From NCBI RefSeq assembly GCF_022532105.1, contig NZ_CP092832.1, forward strand, positions 2,137,001-2,201,000: a stretch of DNA of 64,000 bases, read 5' to 3'. A model generated the notes under the pieces. It was not told the origin of the DNA, did no database searches, and saw only the letters and a program-made list of their open reading frames with translations. This document shows, piece after piece, positions 1-8,847 of the stretch. Source of the stretch: Flavobacterium sp. HJ-32-4 (GTDB lineage Bacteria > Bacteroidota > Bacteroidia > Flavobacteriales > Flavobacteriaceae). Position 1 is the first letter of the stretch; each line of letters opens with the position of its first letter. The position numbers were made by a program, and so were the translations under genes.

Positions 1-161
1 TGCGGATACCGCTTGTCGCCCGGCGCGAGTTGGTACTGGTTCAGTTGCACGGTAAATTCGGTTTCCGAGGCGGATGCCTTGTCGAGCCGCACCGTATTCA
101 CCTGCGCGTAAAAGGGAGACACCAGGGCCAGCAAGGCCCACACGAGTAGTAGTTTTTTCAT
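1..161 (-). CDS. Secreted protein, N-terminal fragment (runs off the left edge)
   Basis: Reading leftward from an ATG at 161, the frame is open to the window edge (53 codons). It begins MKKLLLVWALLALVSPFYAQ, a clear Sec signal peptide with a hydrophobic core and a cleavage site after AQ, followed by VNTVRLDKASASETEFTVQL. The protein is therefore exported to the periplasm or cell surface. Too little of the mature part is visible to name a family. The upstream side (162-300) holds no other gene. Confidence 0.7.
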   Translation of the reverse strand, partial: MKKLLLVWALLALVSPFYAQVNTVRLDKASASETEFTVQLNQYQLAPGDKRYP

Positions 162-299
162 AGCAGTAGATAGATAGGCGGCCAAACGCGCGACCGCAGG
201 CGAAAGATAGTAATTTATGGGCAAATTCAAAACACAGACAGTTGATTTACAGCAAATATGCATCGGTAAACCGGAAATCCCATGCTAAATAGAGTAGGA

Positions 300-570
300 G
301 TGTGCGGAAAAGGGACTTTAGAGGTTTTGGGTTTTGGGTTTTGGGTTTTGAGTTGTAGCAGTTCACGCGAGAAATGTAGGGCTTGGGGTTGGGGTGAGGT
401 TTATGGTTAGTAATTGTTAATTGATAATTGATAGTTGATAGTTGATAATATGATAAACATCCGTTCCTAGCCTTGCTCCTTGATACTTGCTCCTTACTCC
501 TCAAAATAAAACCAACTTCAAAAGACGTAGCTTTTTCTCGCGTGAATTGATCCAACCCAAAACTCAACTC
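300..570. repeat. Modular heptamer repeat block, two inverted copies
   Basis: No gene is supported here. At 320-350 the plus strand carries a run of TTTTGGG heptamers; with the adjoining TTCACGCGAGAAAT (about 362-375) this is the modular repeat in reverse orientation. At 415-450 there are TTGATAG heptamers. At 515-570 the same module appears forward: CTTCAAAAG, then TTTTCTCGCGTGAA, then CCAACCCAAAACTCAA. The IS3 element starts directly at the end of the forward copy. A 106-codon minus-strand frame across the block is only the repeat being read through. Confidence 0.75.
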
Positions 571-609
571 TGTCTTGTCCTGAAATAACTATACACAAAT
601 TTTCAGTGT

Positions 610-1161
610 ATGGAACAAGAAGGAAAATTGGCTAATTGCCAGCACGAGGGAAAACAAAGTCATTTTGATCCTCGATTAATTGCAAAGATTGTAAGTGAGG
701 TTGAGGCGGGTTTGCCTCGCAAGGAGGCCAACCGGATTTATGGCCTTGGAAAAAGTACTTTGTGCATTTGGATGCGCAAATATGGTTCGAGTCACTATCA
801 CGAGAAGATAAAGCGCCGGAGCTATACAAAATTGCAAAAGCGCACCATTGTCAGCGCTGTAGAACAGGGTAGAATGAGTATCAGTGAAGCGTGTAGCGCT
901 TATGGTATAAAAGACGCGAAGTTGATTCGTGCCTGGCTTTTGAAATACAGGGAAGAAAAAGTGGATATTTGTACTGTAATCCCATCGGTCATGTCCAAGA
1001 AGCCCGCCCTGAAGGATGCTGCAGAAGTCGAATCGCTCCGCAAGGCGCTGCAGGAAGCTGAGATGAAGATCAAGGCATTGAACACCCTTATCGATGTTGC
1101 CGAAGAACAGCTTAAAATTGATATCAGAAAAAAGCCTGGTGCCAGGCAGTCCTCAAAATGA
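610..1161 (+). CDS. IS3-family transposase OrfA (helix-turn-helix subunit)
   Basis: A 183-residue OrfA, the DNA-binding part of the transposase. It contains two helix-turn-helix segments: residues about 20-60 (PRLIAKIVSEVEAG...GLGKSTLCIWMRKYG) and about 75-115 (TIVSAVEQGRMSISEACSAYGI). A C-terminal helix about 135-165 (EVESLRKALQEAEMKIKALN) is probably a leucine-zipper-like dimerisation coil. Length and double HTH fit the IS150 subgroup. The stop TGA overlaps the orfB ATG (ATGA), and the last codons read CAAAATGA. An A-AAA stretch there would also permit a -1 slip to give an OrfAB fusion; which mechanism operates cannot be told from sequence. Confidence 0.93.
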   Translation: MEQEGKLANCQHEGKQSHFDPRLIAKIVSEVEAGLPRKEANRIYGLGKSTLCIWMRKYGSSHYHEKIKRRSYTKLQKRTIVSAVEQGRMSISEACSAYGIKDAKLIRAWLLKYREEKVDICTVIPSVMSKKPALKDAAEVESLRKALQEAEMKIKALNTLIDVAEEQLKIDIRKKPGARQSSK

Positions 1162-2075
1162 AACAAGACTATCCGCGTTGCGGAATAGGAATGTTATGTG
1201 GGCTGTTTGGCAAAACCCGACACGCGTATTATGATACGCTCTGGCGCAGGGAAACGGGGCTTATAGAGGAAGATATCATCCTTCAGGAAGTGCAGAGGCT
1301 TCGCAAGTCATTGCCTCGTGTGGGCACCCGAAAACTCCTTCATCTGTTAGGTCCGGTGTTGGTATCACACCAAATTCGCATTGGCCGCGATGCCCTTTTC
1401 GATCTCTTACAGCGACATCGTTTATTGGTGCGCCAACGCAGGCGAAAAGCCATCACCACCGATTCACGCCACTGGATGCGTAAATATGGCAACCTGATAA
1501 AAGATATAGTGATAAACAGGCCCGAGCAGGTTTGGGTAAGCGATATTACTTACATCCGTATGTCTAACCAGTGGGGCTACCTGAGTCTGATTACCGATGC
1601 TTATTCAAGAAAAATCATGGGATACAGTTTTCGTAGTGACCTGCAGGCTGAAGGTTGTGTTCAAGCGCTGCAAATGGCACTGGACAATCGTGCCTACAAC
1701 GCTACCATCACGCATCACTCTGACAGGGGATCTCAATATTGCTCAGCTCTATACGTCAGCCTACTACAACAAAACAACATCAGGATCAGTATGACAGAAA
1801 ATGGCGACCCTTACGAGAATGCAATTGCAGAAAGGGTAAACGGCATCATCAAAACAGAGTTCAATCTGCACACCAGCTCTTTAGGTTTTGAACAAACCGG
1901 GAATCAAATAGCGAAAAGTATCAAGGCCTACAATGAACTACGTCCTCATGCGAGCTGTAACTACTTAACCCCGGAAGAGGCTCACCTTAATTTAAAACCG
2001 CTCACAAAGCGATGGAAAAACTATCACACACAAAACAAAAGTAAATCTCAATGTATAGCTGACCTAGGATTATGA
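1158..2075 (+). CDS. IS3-family transposase OrfB (DDE integrase)
   Basis: A 305-residue catalytic subunit with the retroviral-integrase (rve) fold. The DDE triad is visible as D129 (WVSDITYI), D189 (HHSDRGSQY) and E225 (NAIAERVNG). The D-to-E spacing of 35 residues is the classic D(35)E of IS3 transposases. An N-terminal HTH_21-like segment (about residues 55-90, RVGTRKLLHLL) precedes the catalytic core. The frame is -1 relative to orfA with a 4-base overlap. The ORF is full length and undamaged, so the element is probably active. Confidence 0.95.
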   Translation: MKQDYPRCGIGMLCGLFGKTRHAYYDTLWRRETGLIEEDIILQEVQRLRKSLPRVGTRKLLHLLGPVLVSHQIRIGRDALFDLLQRHRLLVRQRRRKAITTDSRHWMRKYGNLIKDIVINRPEQVWVSDITYIRMSNQWGYLSLITDAYSRKIMGYSFRSDLQAEGCVQALQMALDNRAYNATITHHSDRGSQYCSALYVSLLQQNNIRISMTENGDPYENAIAERVNGIIKTEFNLHTSSLGFEQTGNQIAKSIKAYNELRPHASCNYLTPEEAHLNLKPLTKRWKNYHTQNKSKSQCIADLGL

Positions 2076-2143
2076 ATTACATTTGTATAACTAAAACAGG
2101 ATTTATTTAGTAATCTGTATAGCTATTTTAGGACGCGACACTC

Positions 2144-2436
2144 TCAATGGATACTGCATAGATAGAGCATAGATACAGCATGGATAAAGCATAGATAAAG
2201 CATGGATGGAGACAAAAGCGCATAGCAGCGGAATGCCTCAAGTTGGAGGTTCATAGTTCATAGTTCTTGGTTGGTATTTGAGAATTCATAATGAGCATAA
2301 ACGTCCCATCTTTAGTCTCGCTCCTTTCCCCTTGATACTTGCTTCTTGCTCCTAAAAATAAATCAACCTTCAAAACGGGTAGTTTTTTCCCGCCTGAACC
2401 GATCCAACTCAACACTCAAAACTCAAAACTTCACAC
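2144..2436. repeat. Repeat block between the IS and the peroxidase gene
   Basis: No gene. It holds about four 11-bp direct repeats of AGCATAGATAA/AGCATGGATAA (2158-2207), short TTCATAG heptamers near 2250, and one further modular repeat (about 2300-2440). In that module CCTTGATACTTGC and CAACCTTCAAAACGGG lead into TTTTTTCCCGCCTGAACCGA, then CTCAACACTCAAAACTC. The module aligns with the copy at about 460-570 left of the IS. The stop codon of the peroxidase gene falls in its last heptamer. Confidence 0.65.
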
Positions 2437-3615
2437 TCAAAACGGATCCCCCCACTTCGTATCCGTATACACATTCTCCCCGCCCAACGTCAATAAAAAC
2501 GCCTTCAATGCCGCTTTCTCGTCGTCTGTCATATTCAGGCGCTGTACGTGTCCGCCCGGAGACAGGCGCGGGTCAAGGCGACGGTTCGGCTGGATATCTG
2601 CATTGTAGTGTGCGATTACCGCATCGAGAGTAGGAAGGATGCCATCGTGCATGAACGGACCGTTCAGCGTGCCGTCTTTTTTCACAATGTCACGCAGCGA
2701 AGGCGCCCGGGTGTTATCAAGGTCGACGGTCAGCGATGGGTCGATGGTACTCGTAATTCCGTTGTTTTGTGAATCGGGGTTGATGTCGAACTCCGGTCCG
2801 GCATGGCAGCCCGCGCACCCTACGCCGCCGCCCGTACGGTTACCGTTACCGTCGAAGGTGGGGGGCGCCGTGAACAACTGCTTGCCCTGGTTTTCCTGGG
2901 GCGTGAAGTTCGGAAACGGGACGTTATTGTTCGCCACCTGTGCGCGTCCGACATCGTATTTAGAATCAAAGGATGTGATGCTGCGTACGAACTGTGCCAG
3001 CGCGTTCTGTATGCGGGTTTCTGTAACCGTAGCATCGCCATAGGCAATGGTAAACAATTCCCGGTAGTAATCTACCGCCTGAAGTTTGGCAATCAATTCC
3101 GGCATGCCCTGGTCACCGTCGAATCCGCTGAAGCCCATTTCCGTATGGTTCTGGATCGGCTGGGTCGTCTGCGCTTCCAGTGTCTCTGCCCGCTCATCCC
3201 AGAAGAAATGCGGCTCAAAGCCGAAGCGGGCATTGATCAGGCGCATCGTGTGCCGTGTCGTAACACCATTCACCCCATTGCTGGCCACCAACGGATCGCC
3301 GAACGCATGTGCCTGTTGGTGGCACGACGCGCAGGAAATGGTATTGTTGGATGACAGTTTCTTATCGTAAAACAATACCCGTCCCAACGTAGCACCCGCG
3401 TTGGTAATAGGATTCGTATTGGTATTGTCACGGTTGATATACGCCGGAATCGCCTGGTTGGCATAGTTCGCCAGGTTGTCAGGGTCAATGGCGTCGCCGA
3501 ACGTAGCCGTGATCGCCGGATACGGATCGACCGGGATGTACTCGCTACTGTCGTCGTCTTTATTACATGCCCCCAGTGAAAGGGCTGCTATGGCAAATGG
3601 AAGAAATCGTTTCAT
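2437..3615 (-). CDS. Di-haem cytochrome c peroxidase lipoprotein (CCP/MauG family)
   Basis: A 392-residue protein of the bacterial di-haem cytochrome c peroxidase family, which reduces hydrogen peroxide with electrons from c-type cytochromes in the periplasm. Residues 1-17 are a lipoprotein signal peptide with lipobox LSLGAC (lipidated C17). Two haem c sites are visible: C95-x-x-C98-H99 and C267-x-x-C270-H271, about the usual spacing. The WDERAE motif after the first site is also typical. The stop codon TGA is supplied by the end of an adjacent CTCAAAA repeat array, so the extreme C-terminus (GDPF) may have been altered by the repeat. Confidence 0.92.
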   Translation of the reverse strand: MKRFLPFAIAALSLGACNKDDDSSEYIPVDPYPAITATFGDAIDPDNLANYANQAIPAYINRDNTNTNPITNAGATLGRVLFYDKKLSSNNTISCASCHQQAHAFGDPLVASNGVNGVTTRHTMRLINARFGFEPHFFWDERAETLEAQTTQPIQNHTEMGFSGFDGDQGMPELIAKLQAVDYYRELFTIAYGDATVTETRIQNALAQFVRSITSFDSKYDVGRAQVANNNVPFPNFTPQENQGKQLFTAPPTFDGNGNRTGGGVGCAGCHAGPEFDINPDSQNNGITSTIDPSLTVDLDNTRAPSLRDIVKKDGTLNGPFMHDGILPTLDAVIAHYNADIQPNRRLDPRLSPGGHVQRLNMTDDEKAALKAFLLTLGGENVYTDTKWGDPF

Positions 3616-3772
3616 GGTTAGGTGGTTAACAGGTTCGCAATCTACTAAACATTTCGGTATGGACGCGGAACAACCGTTTAAGTTTAATTTAACAGGAAAA
3701 AAAGTAGACGGTGGTCAGTCGTTAGTAGTCAGTCGTTCGCAACAAACCCCAACGCTCCGTCTTCTGAATCCC

Positions 3773-3860
3773 AGTCTTCCCGACTTCCGGTCTTCCTGAC
3801 TCCCGAATTCTCGATCTCCCGAACTTCCCAACTTCCCTTCTATTCTTCCAAACTTCCCAC
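3773..3860. repeat. Degenerate 8-bp (NNNCTTCC) tandem array upstream of fabG
   Basis: About eleven successive octamers of the type AGTCTTCC, CGACTTCC, GGTCTTCC, GAACTTCC, CAACTTCC lie immediately before the fabG -7 box. No reading frame of interest is present. The 8-bp step matches the GAGTAACT arrays elsewhere in the window, though the word differs. Confidence 0.6.
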
Positions 3861-3868
3861 TATATTTG
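3861..3868 (+). promoter_or_regulatory. Bacteroidota -7 promoter box of fabG
   Basis: TATATTTG matches the TAnnTTTG consensus exactly and lies 20 bp before the fabG ATG, giving a short leader. No clean TTTG -33 element is present at the right distance; the upstream sequence is the CTTCC octamer array. Confidence 0.6.
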
Positions 3869-3888
3869 TACTCCATAACACAAAACGT

Positions 3889-4635
3889 ATGAAGCTACTC
3901 GAAGGAAAAACGGCCATCATCACCGGGGCCAGTCGCGGCATCGGAAAAGGGATCGCCGAAGTATTCGCAAAACACGGCGCTAATGTCGCTTTCACCTACA
4001 GTTCATCTGCCGAGTCGGCCAAGGCCCTCGAAGACAGCCTGAACGCTATGGGGATCAAAGCGAAAGGTTACCAGTCGGATGCCTCGGATTTCAACCAGGC
4101 ACAGGAATTTGTGAATGCCGTACTGGCGGATTTCGGTAAAGTCGATATCCTCATCAACAACGCAGGCATCACCAAAGACAACCTCCTGATGCGGATGTCG
4201 GAAGAAGATTTCGATAAAGTAATCGCCGTCAACCTGAAGTCGGTTTTCAATATGACAAAGGCCATCCAAAAAACGTTCCTTGGCCAACGTTCGGGCTCTA
4301 TCATCAACATGAGTTCGGTCGTGGGCGTAAAAGGAAACGCCGGACAGGCCAATTACGCCGCTTCCAAAGCCGGTGTGATCGGCTTTACGAAGTCGGTGGC
4401 ACTCGAACTCGGCTCGCGTAACATCCGTTGCAACGCCATCGCTCCGGGTTTCATCGAAACGGAAATGACGGCCAAGCTGGGTGAGAGCGTAGTCAAAGAA
4501 TGGGCCGCCGCCATTCCCCTTAAACGAGGCGGAACCACCGAAGACGTGGCGAACGCGTGTCTGTTCCTCGGGTCGGACCTGAGCGCTTATGTAACCGGCC
4601 AGGTACTCAATGTCGACGGAGGGATGTTAACCTAA
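3889..4635 (+). CDS. fabG: 3-oxoacyl-[acyl-carrier-protein] reductase
   Basis: A 248-residue short-chain dehydrogenase that reduces 3-oxoacyl-ACP with NADPH in type II fatty acid elongation in the cytoplasm. The Rossmann glycine motif is TGASRGIGKGIA (residues 13-24), followed by NNAG at 90-93. The catalytic set is N115, S143, Y156 and K160 (MSSVVG...QANYAASK). The pattern NNAGITKDNLLMRMSEEDF and the C-terminal YVTGQVLNVDGGM are FabG-specific. Length is standard. The downstream VWA gene starts 60 bp later and may be cotranscribed. Confidence 0.93.
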   Translation: MKLLEGKTAIITGASRGIGKGIAEVFAKHGANVAFTYSSSAESAKALEDSLNAMGIKAKGYQSDASDFNQAQEFVNAVLADFGKVDILINNAGITKDNLLMRMSEEDFDKVIAVNLKSVFNMTKAIQKTFLGQRSGSIINMSSVVGVKGNAGQANYAASKAGVIGFTKSVALELGSRNIRCNAIAPGFIETEMTAKLGESVVKEWAAAIPLKRGGTTEDVANACLFLGSDLSAYVTGQVLNVDGGMLT

Positions 4636-4695
4636 TTATCTGAGGCACCCGTCGTGTAATAACACAGCGCCGTGGTGCACAACCCGCTATACAGC

Positions 4696-6723
4696 ATGGA
4701 CGCAAGTTCTATAGGGTTGCTTCTGCTGGCCGTTGTGGCCTCAGCTGCCATTTCCTATTACCAATATTTCTTTAGGGTCGAAAGCAGGTCGAAGACGCAC
4801 CTGCTTTTGGCTTTCCTACGCTTCGTCGGCGTGCTCGGCCTGTTGCTGCTGCTGGTGAACCCACGCATTACCCGCACTACCTACGAAGAACGGAAGACAC
4901 CACTGCCGGTGGTCGTCGATAACTCGGCTTCCATTGCCGATCTGAAAGCCGATAAAACCGCACGTGCGCTTTATGAAAAACTGAGTGGGGACCGCCGCAT
5001 TCGCGAACGGTTCGAGGTGCAGCCGTATCAGTTCGACCGCGACATGAATCAGGTGGACACCCTTGATTTCAAAGGACCCCAATCGGACCTGGAAGAAGTG
5101 GCCAAAAGCCTGAAAAGCATCAACCGCAACCGCAGCTATCCGGTGGTTTTGATTTCCGACGGCAACCAAACCGAAGGCAACGATTATGTCTATGCCTTCG
5201 ATACTAACGCTAAGGTCTATCCGCTGGTGTTGGGCGATACCACCCAGTTCCTCGACCTGCGCATCGCCCAGTTGAACGTCAACCGCTACGCCTTCCACAA
5301 AAACCAGTTCCCGGTAGAGGTATTCCTGCAATATTCCGGCACGAAGTCGGTTAGCGCGTCGTTCAGCGTCGCCCAGGGCAACAACGTACTCAACAAACAG
5401 ACCGTCGATTTTTCGCCCCAAAAGCGTTCCGCCGTCGTAAACCTGTTGCTACCCGCCGACAAAACCGGCCTGCAGGTCTTCCGTGCTCAACTGACGTCGA
5501 AAGAAAGCGAAAAGAACACGTATAATAACGTCAAACAGTTCGCGATCGAAGTCATCGACCAGCGTTCTGAAATCGCACTCGTCGCCAAACTCAACCATCC
5601 CGATCTGGGGGCGTTGAAGCGTTCCATCGAAACGAACCAGCAACGCAAAGTGACGATACTGAAACCGGGCGATGCGCAAAACCTGCAAGGCTATAACGTC
5701 GTCATCCTCTACCAGCCCGATGCCAACTTCCGGTCGGTTTACGAGGCGTTGAAGAAGTCGGGCACCAACACGTTTATTATCACCGGTGGCGACACCGACT
5801 TCAACCTGCTCAACCAGCAGCAATCGGCGCTCGAGTTTCGTATGACCTCCCAGCGCGAAGATTACCTCGCCACCTACGAACCCCAGTTCAACCTTTTTGC
5901 CGTTGACGATATCGGATTCGCCAGTTTCCCACCGTTGCAACAACCGTTTGGCACGGTGAAGGTGAAAGGAAACGTCGATGTGTTGCTGAAGTCGAATATC
6001 CGCAACATCGACACGGGCATGCCGTTGCTCTGTTTTTCTGACGACAAAGGCAAACGGACGGCCTTCCTCTTGGGCGAGAATTTCTGGAAGTGGCGCCTGC
6101 AATACCACGTCGACCACAACGATTTTGAGAAATTCGATGTGTTTACCGATAAGATCATCCAGTTCCTGGCGTCAAACGACACGAAGAAATCGCTGGTGGT
6201 CAACCACGAACGCTTCTACAATTCAGGCGATGCCATCGAAATCACGGCCCAGTACTTTAATAAGAACTATGAATTTGACGAAAAGGCCCGCCTTTCGATT
6301 TCCCTGACCAACCGGAAGACGAAAAAGACCACCCAATACGATATGGTGCGCGGCGGAAATGCGTTCAAAGTCAACCTTGATGGTTTTGCCGCCGGGCCGT
6401 ATTCGTTTACGGTCAAGGAAAGTAATTCAGGTAAGACCTACAGCGCCGGTTTCGAGATCCTCGACTTCGACATCGAGAAACAATTCGTAAACCCGGATTA
6501 TCCCAAGCTGAAGCAGTTGGCCGCCCAAACCAAAGGGCAAACCTTCCTGCCGCAACAGGCAGATGCGTTGATCGAAAGCCTGTTGACCGATGCCTCCTAC
6601 AAATCGATCGAAAAGGCCATCACGCGCCGCATCCCGCTGATCGACTTCACGACCTTACTCGTGCTGATTGCCGCGGCCTTCGGGGCCGAATGGTTCATCC
6701 GCAAATACAACGGCATGGTATGA
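4696..6723 (+). CDS. Membrane-anchored VWA-like protein
   Basis: About 675 residues with two N-terminal transmembrane helices (residues about 5-22 and 35-55), a long extracytoplasmic or cytoplasmic part, and a last helix near the C-terminus (IDFTTLLVLIAAAFGAEWF). PLPVVVDNSASIADL resembles a VWA MIDAS (DxSxS), and the architecture matches large Bacteroidota proteins related to BatA/VWA. The function is not known; such proteins are thought to act in envelope complexes. A GTG 24 bp upstream (4672) is also in frame, but the ATG at 4696 gives the typical N-terminus directly before the first helix. The stop overlaps the next ATG (ATGA). Confidence 0.75.
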   Translation: MDASSIGLLLLAVVASAAISYYQYFFRVESRSKTHLLLAFLRFVGVLGLLLLLVNPRITRTTYEERKTPLPVVVDNSASIADLKADKTARALYEKLSGDRRIRERFEVQPYQFDRDMNQVDTLDFKGPQSDLEEVAKSLKSINRNRSYPVVLISDGNQTEGNDYVYAFDTNAKVYPLVLGDTTQFLDLRIAQLNVNRYAFHKNQFPVEVFLQYSGTKSVSASFSVAQGNNVLNKQTVDFSPQKRSAVVNLLLPADKTGLQVFRAQLTSKESEKNTYNNVKQFAIEVIDQRSEIALVAKLNHPDLGALKRSIETNQQRKVTILKPGDAQNLQGYNVVILYQPDANFRSVYEALKKSGTNTFIITGGDTDFNLLNQQQSALEFRMTSQREDYLATYEPQFNLFAVDDIGFASFPPLQQPFGTVKVKGNVDVLLKSNIRNIDTGMPLLCFSDDKGKRTAFLLGENFWKWRLQYHVDHNDFEKFDVFTDKIIQFLASNDTKKSLVVNHERFYNSGDAIEITAQYFNKNYEFDEKARLSISLTNRKTKKTTQYDMVRGGNAFKVNLDGFAAGPYSFTVKESNSGKTYSAGFEILDFDIEKQFVNPDYPKLKQLAAQTKGQTFLPQQADALIESLLTDASYKSIEKAITRRIPLIDFTTLLVLIAAAFGAEWFIRKYNGMV

Positions 6724-7496
6724 CGAAGTGGCTGCTCCTTTTATGTGTCCTAACGTGTAATGTCAACGACACCGTATCGGAGCGTTTTTCACCGCCATTA
6801 GGCTATAAAAGGGTAGGGGCGCCCGCCGGTTCCTTCGCCCAGTTTCTCCGACAGTTACCGTTAAAGCCCAAAGGCAGCGCGGTACTGTATTATGACGGAA
6901 CCCCAAAAGCCAACGATGGCGTGTATGCCGCGGTTATCGACCTTCCCATCGGCAAACGCGACCTCCACCAGTGTGCCGATGCCGTGATGCGCCTCCGTGC
7001 CGATTACTTCTTTTCGCAAGGCCGCTACGACGAGATCCATTTCAATTTCACCAACGGTTTCCGCGCCGACTACAGCCGTTGGCGTAAGGGCGAACGCATC
7101 GCGGTGAAAGGCAATCGCGTCTCGTGGCAGAAAACAGCCCAGCCGTCCGACAGCCGCGGCAGCTATTGGAAGTACCTCGAAGCCGTTTTTATGTATGCCG
7201 GAACCGCTTCCCTGTCAAAAGAACTGAAGTCAGTACCCCTTTCCGACCTGGCACCCGGCGATGTCTTCATCAAAGGTGGCTTTCCGGGTCATGCCGTGAT
7301 CGTGCTCGATGTAGCAATAAATACATCCGGGCGCAAGATGTTCCTGCTGGCGCAAAGCTACATGCCGGCCCAGGAGGCCCAGGTGCTCTACAATCCGCAG
7401 TCCAAAACCGGAAGCGCCTGGTATCCGGATGATTTTGGTGAAACCCTCGTCACCCCGGAATGGACCTTCCGTTCTACCGACCTAAAACGTTTCTGA
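6720..7496 (+). CDS. DUF4846 secreted protein
   Basis: A 258-residue exported protein. The N-terminus MTKWLLLLCVLTCNV is a signal peptide, possibly lipoprotein-like. The body fits the DUF4846 family: YKRVGAPAGSFAQFLRQLPL near the start, Y-DG, then a GHAVIVLDVA segment and a C-terminal WY motif. GGFPGHAVIVLDVA resembles the catalytic-His region of NlpC/CHAP-like folds, but no catalytic Cys is evident, so enzymatic activity is conjecture. The start is placed at the ATG overlapping the upstream stop; a longer in-frame extension would lie inside the preceding gene. Confidence 0.8.
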   Translation: MTKWLLLLCVLTCNVNDTVSERFSPPLGYKRVGAPAGSFAQFLRQLPLKPKGSAVLYYDGTPKANDGVYAAVIDLPIGKRDLHQCADAVMRLRADYFFSQGRYDEIHFNFTNGFRADYSRWRKGERIAVKGNRVSWQKTAQPSDSRGSYWKYLEAVFMYAGTASLSKELKSVPLSDLAPGDVFIKGGFPGHAVIVLDVAINTSGRKMFLLAQSYMPAQEAQVLYNPQSKTGSAWYPDDFGETLVTPEWTFRSTDLKRF

Positions 7497-8233
7497 TGTT
7501 CCACTGGCTGGCCCTCCTGCTGGCGCTCTGCCAAAATCCCACGACGCCAGTGCCCGTGCAGCGACTCATCGATGCCTATCCCGAATCGATAGTGGGATAC
7601 AAAGACAACCAATTGCTGTTTCGCGATGGTACTACGCTCATGTATGACGACGGAAAGAAGAAGACAGCCGAAGAATGCCTCGACCATCCGGATATAGAAG
7701 ACATGTTTCGGTATGCCTATCCCATCGACGGCAAAACCCGTAACGACGCGGGCCGCATCCGCAACGACGCCTTTTTCCGTACACTATACGGAGATTCCAA
7801 AGCGGAAGTAGAGCGGCAACTGGTCACTATCGACTGGTGCCCTAAATTGGTGGGCGCCCGCATCCGGGTAACGAAGGCACAAGGCGTCGACCAGGCCTTT
7901 CGGAGGCTTTCGGCGGAGTTAGACCGGCATCCGGAATTCAAACCCTATCTCATCGGAATAGCCGGTACTTTCAACTGGCGTCCCATTGCCGGTACCCGTC
8001 GCCTCAGCGCGCACAGTTTCGGAATGACCATCGACCTGTCTGTGGCCTATTCCCATTATTGGCAATGGGAATGTAAATGCCAGGACGAGAAGCGTGTACC
8101 GCCATACCGCAACAAGATTCCTCTGGCGCTGGTCGCGATTTTTGAGAAGCACGGCTTCATTTGGGGCGGCCGTTGGACACACTTTGATACCATGCATTTC
8201 GAATACCGCCCCGAGCTATTGTCCCGTAATTAA
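7496..8233 (+). CDS. M15-family D-Ala-D-Ala carboxypeptidase-like metallopeptidase
   Basis: A 245-residue secreted zinc peptidase-like protein. The signal peptide is MFHWLALLLALC. The M15 motif S-A-H-S-F-G-M-T-I-D gives zinc ligands H173 and D180, and WTHFDTMHFEYRPELL gives the third ligand H234 with acidic D231. The family (VanY/DacY-like) trims peptidoglycan peptides in the periplasm, so a cell-wall role is likely. The start ATG shares one base with the DUF4846 stop (TGATG). The three genes 4696-8233 therefore form one translationally coupled envelope operon. Confidence 0.82.
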   Translation: MFHWLALLLALCQNPTTPVPVQRLIDAYPESIVGYKDNQLLFRDGTTLMYDDGKKKTAEECLDHPDIEDMFRYAYPIDGKTRNDAGRIRNDAFFRTLYGDSKAEVERQLVTIDWCPKLVGARIRVTKAQGVDQAFRRLSAELDRHPEFKPYLIGIAGTFNWRPIAGTRRLSAHSFGMTIDLSVAYSHYWQWECKCQDEKRVPPYRNKIPLALVAIFEKHGFIWGGRWTHFDTMHFEYRPELLSRN

Positions 8234-8323
8234 CAATCGGTACCATCCTGTTAAAAAAATAGTATGTGGATGTAAGGGCATCGAATAAAAATCCTATTAC
8301 ATTTAGGGTATATTTTCAGTGCT

Positions 8324-8779
8324 ATGAAAACGCCTGTACTTTTATTCATTACACTTGCGGCCTCCACCATGATGCAGGCGCAATCCTGGGGTTCCGACGT
8401 AGATCGTGCCATTCGCGATGCGTCCCGCCAAGGCAAGAAAGTGTTGTTGTATTTCACCCTTTCCGAAGGCTGTGAGAACTGCACCAAACTCGATACCGTG
8501 GTATTCGATTCGCCCGAGTTCCGGGAAGCAGCCGGCGACTATGTATTGGTAAAGATGGATTTCGCCCAGAACGCCGCGGATAAAGTGAGTGACGCCCAGG
8601 CGGATCGCAACCTGCTGTTGGTAGAACGCTATAATAAGGATGGATTTTTCCCGTACGTCGTTGTATTGGGAAAAGACGGGAAGACACTCGGGAAAACCGG
8701 CATCTACAAAGACCAGTCGCCCCGTGATTTCATCCAGCAACTGGGCGTGATGGGACGACGGTCCTACGCCGCAAAATGA
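8324..8779 (+). CDS. Exported thioredoxin-fold protein
   Basis: 151 residues. A signal peptide (MKTPVLLFITLAASTMMQAQ) precedes a thioredoxin_7/DUF255-like domain: VLLYFTLSEGCENCTKLDTVVF, with redox pair C50/C53 (CENC), then YVLVKMDF and a FPYVVVLGKDGK strand where the cis-proline region sits. It probably acts in periplasmic thiol-disulfide exchange. It has its own upstream gap of 90 bp and is followed by a strong terminator at 8820, so it is likely monocistronic. Confidence 0.82.
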   Translation: MKTPVLLFITLAASTMMQAQSWGSDVDRAIRDASRQGKKVLLYFTLSEGCENCTKLDTVVFDSPEFREAAGDYVLVKMDFAQNAADKVSDAQADRNLLLVERYNKDGFFPYVVVLGKDGKTLGKTGIYKDQSPRDFIQQLGVMGRRSYAAK

Positions 8780-8819
8780 TTCGCAATAACGACCCGTCGT
8801 TTTTCAAAAATCGATAATT

Positions 8820-8847
8820 CCCGGTGAAACGACCGGGTTTTTCTTTT
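8820..8847 (+). terminator. Rho-independent terminator after the thioredoxin gene
   Basis: The stem CCCGGT/ACCGGG (8820-8825 with 8832-8837, 6-base loop) is followed by TTTTTCTTTT. It lies 41 bp after the thioredoxin stop. Confidence 0.85.

Larger units (their letters stand above)
571..2140 (+). mobile_element. IS3-family insertion sequence (IS150-like), intact
   Basis: A 1570-bp element with two overlapping ORFs (orfA, orfB). Its 27-bp terminal inverted repeats at 571-597 and 2114-2140 match at 22 of 27 positions and start TGTC. A 3-bp direct repeat CTC flanks it (568-570 and 2141-2143), as expected of an IS3 target duplication. A long OrfA with repeated helix-turn-helix motifs points to the IS150 subgroup. 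The insertion lies inside the modular heptamer repeat. Intact ORFs, good ends and a clean target duplication suggest recent transposition. Confidence 0.93.

Noticed and set aside
247..567. Minus-strand frame of 106 codons left of the IS
   Set aside because: It translates the heptamer repeats (KPKTQNPKP) and stops at the module border; no gene-like composition.
4672..4695. GTG start of the VWA-like protein
   Set aside because: Possible, but ATG 4696 gives the usual N-terminus; kept only as an alternative.
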